DNA from: Heterobilharzia americana
Taxonomy: Eukaryota; Platyhelminthes; Trematoda; Strigeidida; Schistosomatidae
DNA length: 64,000 bases
Direction of reading: 5' to 3'
Assembly: GCA_944470555.2 (NCBI GenBank)
Contig: OX104130.1
Coordinates: 72,793,160 to 72,857,159 of the forward strand
The notes beneath the pieces are model-generated. The model did no database searches. It was not told the DNA's origin and worked only from the letters and a program-made list of their open reading frames with translations. Positions 57,166-64,000 of the stretch are shown here, piece by piece. A program made the translations under genes and the position numbers. The first letter of the stretch is position 1. Each line of letters opens with the position of its first letter.

Positions 57166-57789
57166 ATCATTTCAAGGAATTTTTCTTATGTTTACCTACG
57201 TTTGATTACATTACTGCAGTCTCTTGATAGAATTATCTTCGCTGTTCGGTTGACTTTGACTTTTGAGCATAAACTCCTCTGTAACTTTCTATCCTTTGGA
57301 CTATGGGTTTTCGTGAACATACAGAAAAGATCAAATTATTTGCTTCAACCACCTTATTCTTTTTTTCCACGATTAAGTGCATAAGTTTTGCACTAGGAGA
57401 ATCTTTGCGAAACCTTTGTTTTTTGCTTCAAGGGAACACATATGCTATGCCAACCCTCAGCCTACAAAATATGAATTAGCAAGTCTAATGATAGTCTTCA
57501 CAATACTAAGTATTTAATTAAAAAAAACACTGAACATAAAGAAATATTTCCGTCTTAAATAACAAGAAAAGAAAGCCATCTCGGACTATCTGCGTTGTTT
57601 ACTATTGCTTCTGTTTAACCGGTTGCTGAAATTATTGTCTCTGATTATAATGCTGGATAAGCTATCGAATCCTCAGTCCCAATCAAGTGCACTACTAACT
57701 TATAAGATAGGTGATAAATATAGAGAAGAGAGAATCCTCAAAGAATACAAATTTGAATAACAGGCAGGACTGTAACAGACCCATTGACA
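57166..57789. other. No gene recognised
   Basis: AT-rich spacer. The frame at 57127-57384 has no motif. Confidence 0.35.
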
Positions 57790-58835
57790 AATCAACGTAT
57801 AACCTCCCACACAAGTGCATCGGTTGACGTTACAAAACTTCACTGTAGTGTACACAAACAATATATGGATAAAATGAGATCAAAATTTGAAGATAACAGC
57901 TAGTGCAAATATTCAAGCTGTGGATGTCGAGAAGTGAATGCATCTGCATCGTCGTCACCGATTTTCAACCATGTCACCAACACTCAGTCCTCAATCACAA
58001 ATCCTTTCGTCTCAGGGAATGTAGCCTCGCAGTCGAAATATTTTCGCATGCCTTAGACCAACAGTTAGGGACTTCATCGTGTGGTATCGAGTCTTAGTTC
58101 GGTTTTGCCACCCTCAACCCTTTTCCAACCTCATCCAACTTGCTGTGATATGACATGTTGAGGTAGACAGTGGCTTGATGTGCGTAGTATGTGTCCAAAT
58201 CTTCTGAGTTGATGAAGGTTTGCTACCTCCTCACTTGACTCGACTATCTTTTCTAGTAACTTTCGCCTGAGAGCGATGCTACGAGGACACATAGTAGAAA
58301 ATTGTAACTGTTCCGGGGATTATATTGTTAAGGGCTTTTTGTCCAGCTATGCAACTTGACGAAGCAGAGTGCAGTGCAGTATACAAGTTCTTTGGTAGAT
58401 AGCCCGATATGTCGCCGACGCCACAGGTGACGCAAGTTGGGAGATGCCTAGTGGGCCTTCTGTATTCGAGCTGAGATTCCGTTAGCAACCAATCCGTTCA
58501 GGCTGATGCAACTCCTCAAGTAAAGTAAGTGAAGTGGTCAACACATTCCACCACGATCATTAGGCTGAGAGTTGCTGCACACCAGTCCTAAAGTATCATC
58601 TTACATTCAACAGGTACCAGTGAAACGCATGTCAAACATATACAGATTTCTGCTCAATTCACTCAGAAGGCCGTCCATTTCGTCGGGGTCTTCACCTAGT
58701 AAGGCAATATCTTCTGCATATTCCAAGTCAGCTAGTTGGCGTCCAGGAAGTAGGGAAATCCCTGTGAAGTCAGACATACCAAAGATTATGTCTATTAGTA
58801 ACTGGATCGCAGTAGTAATGTTCATTAAGACCATG
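57790..58835 (-). mobile_element. Second-family RTE LINE: RT fragment and 3' end
   Basis: Minus strand from about 58830: IDIIFGMSDFTGISLLPGRQ, then LADLEYAEDIALLGEDPDEM and LLSELSRN (58740-58630). The RT active site YADD reads YAED. After a degraded stretch (58500-58270: NLRHLWRRRDIRL, VYCTALRF) the tail seen at 47.7 kb follows in shifted frames, ending with the 3' untranslated end near 57790. This copy links the 3' end family at 7.5, 37.3 and 47.7 kb to an RT, so all four can be assigned to one LINE family. Confidence 0.82.
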
Positions 58836-59595
58836 AAATTTTGATGTGAACTGGTCCTAGAATACGTGAAATAATCAGTTCTGCAATCAATAAAGAAAAA
58901 CGAACAGTAGATAACATGCAAATATTAATTCATGAACTTTTCCTCATTATTCTTATTCAAAATAAACGAGGTGCAACAATATAAGTACTGGCTTCAAGTT
59001 TTATTTTTCTCTAGGCTATGTATGTAATAATTATATACAAGTCCTGGTTTGTTTTTTGTTAATGCGAAGATAATACTCTTACTTGTACATCCTAATGATA
59101 TGCAAAATGTATGTCTTTTAGTGAGTAAACAGATGGGGGTTGAAGCTACCTGGCACTAAGAAACATATAATTCACATAGGAATTTTGTACATAGCTTTAG
59201 AAATGATGTGTGAATGTACTACTGAATGAAAACCCTTGAGGAAATCAGACAGCTTTACGTTTTTGAGAATGAACTTTTTGAACTGCTTGCCCTTCTTAAT
59301 TGCATGATGCTTTTATATATTTATTAAACACAACTTTCATTTCTGCTAAAAAGCCTTAATTATACGTTTGAATGAACACGAAAATTCAATAGGTAACTTA
59401 AGGTGCACCACTTGCATGTGATGTGGAATCTTCTTTCTTTTAGCCAAGGGATTGCCACTAAGTGGGATGAAGAAGAGGTGGTAAACAATTTTATCAAAGA
59501 CCTTTTTGCAGCTAAATGTAATAATTATATCTGTAAAAGTGATGTTTACCTGTGAATTCAAGAATAAATATTATTATCTCGCTCAAATTTCGCCA
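58836..59595. other. No gene recognised
   Basis: AT-rich. The minus frame at 59346-59561 has no recognised motif. Confidence 0.35.
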
Positions 59596-59599
59596 TCCA

Positions 59600-60025
59600 C
59601 TAGTGTTCGCGATTGGCGCGAATACTCTTGGTCACCTTAAGTTTAAGATGCTTTCACCCTTTGTTCTGATCACAACAAGCTGAAATCAGTCTTCTCGCAT
59701 CAGTCAGTTCGGATGGCATCGCGGCAATTCATTGACGTTTGTTAACCTTCTGATGTAGGTTAACAATTTTATTTACCGCTGTTTCAACATCAGGCTCGAT
59801 ATCACGCCAGGTCACCTCAGGGTAAGCGTTGGTGTCATGTTCACATAAATGCCTGCCTACCGTTTCCCTGAACGCAGACTTAACATTTATATCTTCCAAT
59901 CGACGATAGACAGGGTTTACTGTCACTTGTCGCCTGTAGCCAGTAAGGTGCAGACAAACACGAGCACTTACTAGTGCATGATCCAAAGTGGTTCTCCAGA
60001 AATTGTCGTAGTCCTCCACCGATCC
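59600..60025 (-). mobile_element. Second-family RTE LINE: region after the endonuclease
   Basis: Minus strand, open at 60019-59729: TLDHALVSARVCLHLTGYRR is the end of an apurinic-type endonuclease domain (DHALV block), followed by the linker DINVKSAFRETVGRHLCEHD and VTWRDIEPDVETAVNKIVNL. It lies 0.8 kb from the RT fragment at 57.8-58.8 kb in the same orientation and order, so both may come from one insertion with an internal deletion or later insert. Confidence 0.7.
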
Positions 60026-60695
60026 GATTTTCTACCTGGTGATCTAGAAGAGTCAGTATGATGTTTCTAGCTCATATTGTGGATTGTCATTCACGTAGAC
60101 ACTCCATAGGTGAGATAAACAGAAGCCTATTCATATCTTTTTTTCTCTGACAAATTATAACTGATAAAAACAGTGTGAAGTGTTGACAACCTAGGCTTTG
60201 CCCTTCCATGATTATTGAAGCCATCACCTAATTTTCCTACAAAGTAGAACATGTATACCTCGGGGATGAGCTTGATAAGCCACAAGTTGCAATACTTCAA
60301 GGGTGTATTCATCCGGTTTTATCTTGACAATTCAGAGCATATCATCAATTTCAATGATGAACTAATCTAAATCAACTTTTGCGGTTCTTTGATGTTTGTT
60401 TTCATCTTTTCTGCAGATGTGTGCAATGGCGTTTCTTGAAACTCATAAACCAATAAAAGATAACAAAATTTCTCTCTAAGATGTGGGAAAATGAAAGACA
60501 TGAGCGTAAAACATTTACGCCTAGCATAATACCTATATTCGTTTGCCTCAATTCTAAAGGCGATTACTTTACAGGCTTAACTCACAACAAATTTTCCTAG
60601 GGTCAAGTTGTTTTATCTACACCAAACAGCGAATTCACTATGCTCAGTACAAAGTTAATATGCGCCCTTCTTATGTTGCTCTCAATTGTGTATAT
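60026..60695. other. No gene recognised
   Basis: AT-rich spacer. Confidence 0.35.
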
Positions 60696-60696
60696 C

Positions 60697-60955
60697 AGTT
60701 AGCGCTTGTAGCTACCGAGATAGATACATTAAAAGAACAGAAACAATAACGTATCTTGGATTTTTTGAACACATTATGAAGGATCCATGAGTCAGGAAAA
60801 AAACCAATCTGAATAGCATATCCACTTGACACCTTATTGACACAAAAATCAGATAAGAATCTCGAATTATTTCGAGATAAGAAGAAAGTGAACAATTTCC
60901 TGGCTATACAGCTCAAATGCCTTGACTTCGACTTCTATGTTGAAGTCAGGATGAG
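60697..60955 (+). mobile_element. Possible PLE GIY-YIG fragment
   Basis: Plus strand: SACSYRDRYIKRTETITYLG then FFEHIMKDP (60699-60788), which resembles C.C..RYIGRTER.....EHI of GIY-YIG modules with one inserted residue pair. The rest (TNLNSIST, then LIDTKIR) is uncertain. Confidence 0.4.
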
Positions 60956-61405
60956 AAACTGTCTACTTTAGAAACTTATTCTGACATTTATTTCCTTTTA
61001 ATCAGCTAATCTATTTAATTTTAGTTAGTCACTTCATCTACCAAACTTATTGTGTCCTAGTAGACTGTTTCTTCCTAGCTGAGATTATTTTATATTACTT
61101 AACATATATTTTGAGCATCTTCTCTTCCGAATGACTTACATAAACTCATATTTTCTTTCCCTCGTTATTTCGTTTGGTATCCTTCTTGACTATTTGAGAA
61201 ACTTCAATTGCAATATGTACATAATTTTGCCAGATTGTTGCGTTTGATTAAACTGCTGGGGATCTGCCATTATGACTTACTAATATGCGATGGATACTCT
61301 CCTCTACCTTATCTGTTAATGGAAATATTCTGTTTCTTCGAGTGAATTGAAGTATGTTAAATTTAAAATGAAAGTGTACACTTTGATATTATTTCTTATG
61401 ATTTT
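60956..61405. other. No gene recognised
   Basis: AT-rich spacer. Confidence 0.3.
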
Positions 61406-61409
61406 TTGT

Positions 61410-61720
61410 CATCGTCTAGACCGAAATGGCATATGGGCTCCTACGCAGATGTCGCAATATTCCCGGTAATTTCAGTTTGATAGTCATAATAAGTAGTGTC
61501 TAGCAGTGGGATCAAGAATGTACAGACCGTATAATAAACGACGGGAAATTACAATCACCAACATCAAAAAATATATAGCTGTTGTGCTTGGAGTGGTCGG
61601 TCCTGGTTTTGGGTTTCAGTGGGAACAACATCAATCACTGGGATGCAAGTATATCCAGGTGATGAGTCTCAAACGGGATGATACATTTGTCCTGGATTCT
61701 AGCGTTAGCCGTTATCCGCC
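61410..61720 (+). mobile_element. Sm-alpha-type SINE with degenerate hammerhead
   Basis: GGCATATGGGCTCCTACGCA (compare 16380), GTGTCTAGCAGTGGGATCAA, TTTCAGTGGGAACAACATCA, then ATATCCAGGTGATGAGTCTC, AAACGGGATGATACATTTGT, CCTGGATTCTAGCGTTAGCC. The longest copy of the family here at about 310 bp. The hammerhead box reads GTGATGA and GATA replaces GAAA, so it is inactive. Confidence 0.75.
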
Positions 61721-61759
61721 CTTAGAATGTAGGTGTATATTCTGGTGTTATCAGTTGTA

Positions 61760-62200
61760 AGTAGTTATGAAGATATTGGTGAAATAAATTGGTCAGCGTA
61801 TGGGACTCCTAAAAGTGGGGACCCACGACACCATACCCCTATGAATCGAACTCATGACCTTCAGGTCTCATGGCCAGGATGTTACCGTTGGGCCACTGGG
61901 TTGAAATCAGATGGCTCATATTTCCAACTTCTGTCAGTTCAGGACATAGAACGACCATCATCTTGTGTCATAGTTGAATATTCGTCCTCACCTCCACCAG
62001 GTTTGCCCCACCAGTCACGACTTCTGTTTGCAAATTCAGGAGTCACTTCTCGAAACTAGTCACTAATGAGCACTAGATGAATTAAATTTGAGGTTTGTAG
62101 GGATTAAGTGATTTTTCAAGTAGTGAACTGACAGAAGTTGCAAATATAAACCACTGGATTCATACTTAGTGGCTCAATGGTAGCTTGGTAGCTGCAAAAT
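61760..62200. mobile_element. Second-family SINE, subfamily B, remnant
   Basis: A minus-oriented piece with GTATGGGACTCCTAAAAG, AATCGAACTCATGACCTTCA, and GGGCCACTGGG (61798-61905), then the body CCAACTTCTGTCAGTTCAGG (61923 on) and a short piece in plus orientation (GAACTGACAGAAGTTGCAAA, 62125 on). Same architecture as at 33.0 and 40.0 kb. Confidence 0.6.
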
Positions 62201-62609
62201 ATATTTGGTCTGTTTCATTTTCCTCTAACTAATGTTTTTACTCATCTCAAGAGAACAGAGGGAAAATGATGCTAAAGAAATGAAAAAAATGCTATAAAAT
62301 ATACCGGTAATTATCGGTACTTAAACTGGTTGCATGGAATACAGAAATCCTCTGGGAAGTAGATCTAAAGGCCAGTTAGCTTTTTTCCATCCTCATGATT
62401 CATTGGGAAAGAACTATATTAATATTCTCTATCTGATGAATGTAACTAATTGGTTTCTTGAAGCCGAAATACAAATAAAAGAATTTGAGTCACATTTGCA
62501 TTTACTTAGAGAAATAGAAATCAACTATAAATTTAACTTAACTACTATCATCTCCAACAATAATGTTACGAAAGATACTGTTTTTTATTCCAGTGGGTTT
62601 TATGTTAAT
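62201..62609. other. No gene recognised
   Basis: The 142-codon frame at 62334-62762 runs into the PLE terminal repeat. Its upstream half is unrecognised and its last third is repeat sequence. Confidence 0.35.
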
Positions 62610-62617
62610 AGTAATTT

Positions 62618-63600
62618 GGATAATGTAATTAGAAGATATAGATTATCTGAAAAATGTGATGTATTAGCGCTATACATTTCGAACAATCTGATCACACATT
62701 TACTTGTTAAGGCGGTATTATATATGAAAACTGGAAGTGGGGGAGGGACACATATGACATAAAGGAATTCAATAATAAGAAAGATAATGAGAGGAATAAA
62801 AGATAAGACTTGAAGACAATCTTGGTAATACGATAAAATAAGCATTGCCATTTCGAAGAAATGCGTTTGCATCGTGTTACCATATAGAGGAGAACCTAAT
62901 AGCATAATATTAAGACGAAGGTTAAGGTCTGCTGTTAGCAAAACGTACTATGCAACTAAGTTTATCATAGTTGAGAAGACCAAACACCTGCTGCTACCTA
63001 GACCTCAACGCTGTATAAACGATTCTCACATCCCATTGCTTTTATAAATTTACATGTGTGTGTGGACAAACATACATAGGGAGGACGAATCGTGATATAC
63101 ACTTGAGGGCAGGGGAACATGTTCCAAAGTGGCTACGAAAGCAGCTGGATTCACAAACATTGATAAGCGCAGATGGCAGACAACCATCATCCGCATCCAT
63201 TGCGAAACATATCATTGATAAGAGTCACAGAATTGATATCAAGACAGCCTTTACAATTTTGTACAGAAACTGTCAGGGGCGTATACTTAAGTTTGTTGAG
63301 GCGCTAGCCATAAATAAACTTAACTCCCCAACTGTGTGTGCAAAAACAGTTTGTCCTTACATTAAGCCTACCTTGGTAATGCTTCTTTTATCGTATTACC
63401 AAGATTGTTTTCAAGTCTTATCTTTTATTCCTCTTATTATTGAATTCCTTTATGTCATATGTGTCTTTCCCCCACTTCCAGTTCTCATATATAATGCCTT
63501 AACAAGTAAATGTGTGATCAGATTGTTCGAAATGTATAGCGCTAATACATCACATTTTTCAGATAATCTACGTCTTCTAATTACATTATCCAAATTCATA
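62618..63600 (+). mobile_element. Penelope-like element with inverted termini and an open GIY-YIG module
   Basis: The left terminus at 62618-62852 and right at 63373-63593 are inverted copies, differing by small changes (for example AGCGCTATACATTTCGAACA and its complement). Between them lies only the end of the ORF: GIY-YIG and the segment after it. The RT is gone, as in the 38-kb element. A third copy of the terminus is at 25.36 kb. Confidence 0.88.
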
Positions 63601-63639
63601 AAAGGGACTAATTGTTTCAAATTCTTTAATAGTAATTAA
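63043..63639 (+). CDS. PLE GIY-YIG endonuclease module, open frame reading into the terminal repeat
   Basis: The frame gives KFTCVCGQTYIGRTNRDIHL (63046-63105) with the Cys pair and the GIY-YIG-like TYIG, then RAGEHVPKWLRKQLD, SIAKHIIDKSHRIDIKTAF and EALAINKLNSP. This is a textbook PLE endonuclease with all obvious motifs kept. After TVCAKTVCPYIKPT (63330-63369) the frame enters the terminal repeat and goes on for some 85 codons to 63639. No RT precedes it, so it is a fragment and not a free gene. Confidence 0.78.
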   Translation, partial: YKFTCVCGQTYIGRTNRDIHLRAGEHVPKWLRKQLDSQTLISADGRQPSSASIAKHIIDKSHRIDIKTAFTILYRNCQGRILKFVEALAINKLNSPTVCAKTVCPYIKPTLVMLLLSYYQDCFQVLSFIPLIIEFLYVICVFPPLPVLIYNALTSKCVIRLFEMYSANTSHFSDNLRLLITLSKFIKGTNCFKFFNSN

Positions 63640-64000
63640 TAATAGAGGTAATGTTTTAGTTTTTTAAAGGAAATGTGGAATAAAACTGTTGCTCAGAAGT
63701 GATATTTTGAGAGGGAAATTGACGAACTACATGTATGTTTAACTTCACCATCGGCCCAATGTGCTATGGAAATTAATCTAACTAACAAACACCCAGTATA
63801 AATGAGTAAGTATATCAGTAGTTCGTATTAAAAACAGAAATCAGTTGTTGAACTACAGATCCATGTTTTTTTTAAAAGGTATCGATTTTATTGTGTTTCA
63901 TGATAATGCCATCTACAGAAACATATAGCTTAGAAGTGGGAAAAAACTGTTGAAAGTGTCAGAAAACTATTTTGTGCTGTTATTCGTGTTGTTTCGTTAG
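63640..64000. other. No gene recognised
   Basis: AT-rich sequence to the right edge. Confidence 0.35.

Noticed and set aside
62334..62617. Upstream half of a 142-codon frame considered as a host exon
   Set aside because: No motif, and the frame is held open into the PLE terminal repeat; no splice sites supporting an exon.
62640..62690. Hairpin GATGTATTAGCGCTATACAT followed by TTCGAAC in the 62.6-kb PLE terminus, considered as a ribozyme
   Set aside because: CTGAAAA and CGAAC depart from CUGANGA and GAAA; no stem I or III could be drawn.
1..64000. CRISPR arrays, rRNA, bacterial operons, phage genes
   Set aside because: No regular spaced repeats, no rRNA-like sequence, and gene structure with spliceosomal introns indicates a eukaryotic nuclear genome.

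Overview
The window looks like nuclear DNA of a schistosome or close trematode relative. The reasons are three: hammerhead-ribozyme SINEs of the Sm-alpha type, many degenerate Penelope-like (PLE) and RTE/CR1-type non-LTR retroelements, and one host gene whose first introns are only 29-34 bp long before a much longer last one, a pattern known from schistosomes. The species is not determined. Everything rests on reading the sequence and on remembered family motifs; no search was run.

Host gene: only one is convincingly seen, an FBXO8 orthologue (F-box plus Sec7 domain) on the + strand at 2324-5261. Six exons join in phase to a 306-residue protein, close to the vertebrate length. The gene lies just right of a CR1-like LINE on the opposite strand (1-1790) that runs off the left edge. 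A short cysteine-rich reading frame at 13987-14202 (minus) might be another host exon but is not identified.

The rest, about 90%, is a graveyard of nested mobile elements. (1) PLE pieces occur at 9.6-10.5 (-), 12.05-13.43 (+), 15.03-15.85 (+), 20.1-21.1 (-), 24.55-24.8 (-), 25.36-25.5, 34.3-34.57, 35.73-36.37 (-), 37.87-38.99 (+), 43.2-46.1, 48.78-49.44 (+), 53.3-55.57 (+), 55.85-56.12 (+), possibly 60.7-60.95 (+), and 62.6-63.6 kb (+). Several keep long inverted terminal repeats, a YVDD-type reverse transcriptase and a GIY-YIG endonuclease. (2) RTE LINEs of two families: an SR2-like one with a 3' end in (AAT)n at 16.9-18.9, 21.7-21.9, 27.0-28.4, 28.8-29.0, 32.4-32.7 and 41.2-42.0 kb, and a second one at 7.5-7.9, 37.3-37.65, 47.7-48.2, 57.8-58.8 and 59.6-60.0 kb. 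(3) LTR-element scraps: a BEL/Pao integrase tail at 23.1-23.4 and a gypsy-type Gag at 29.6-30.5 kb. (4) SINEs: Sm-alpha with hammerheads (16.35, 24.8, 29.4, 56.25, 56.95, 61.4 kb), a second tRNA-like SINE family that also carries a hammerhead-like 3' segment (11.3, 13.45, 31.2, 33.0, 39.5, 40.0, 51.1, 61.8 kb), and a third tRNA-like pair near 50 kb.

The most interesting points are the FBXO8 gene model with its altered Sec7 active-site loop, the second SINE family with a divergent hammerhead fold, the Sm-alpha copy caught inside a 51-bp inverted repeat, and a 2.9-kb inverted-repeat structure around a dead PLE at 43.2-46.1 kb. No rRNA, genuine tRNA gene, CRISPR array or bacterial-type operon was seen.
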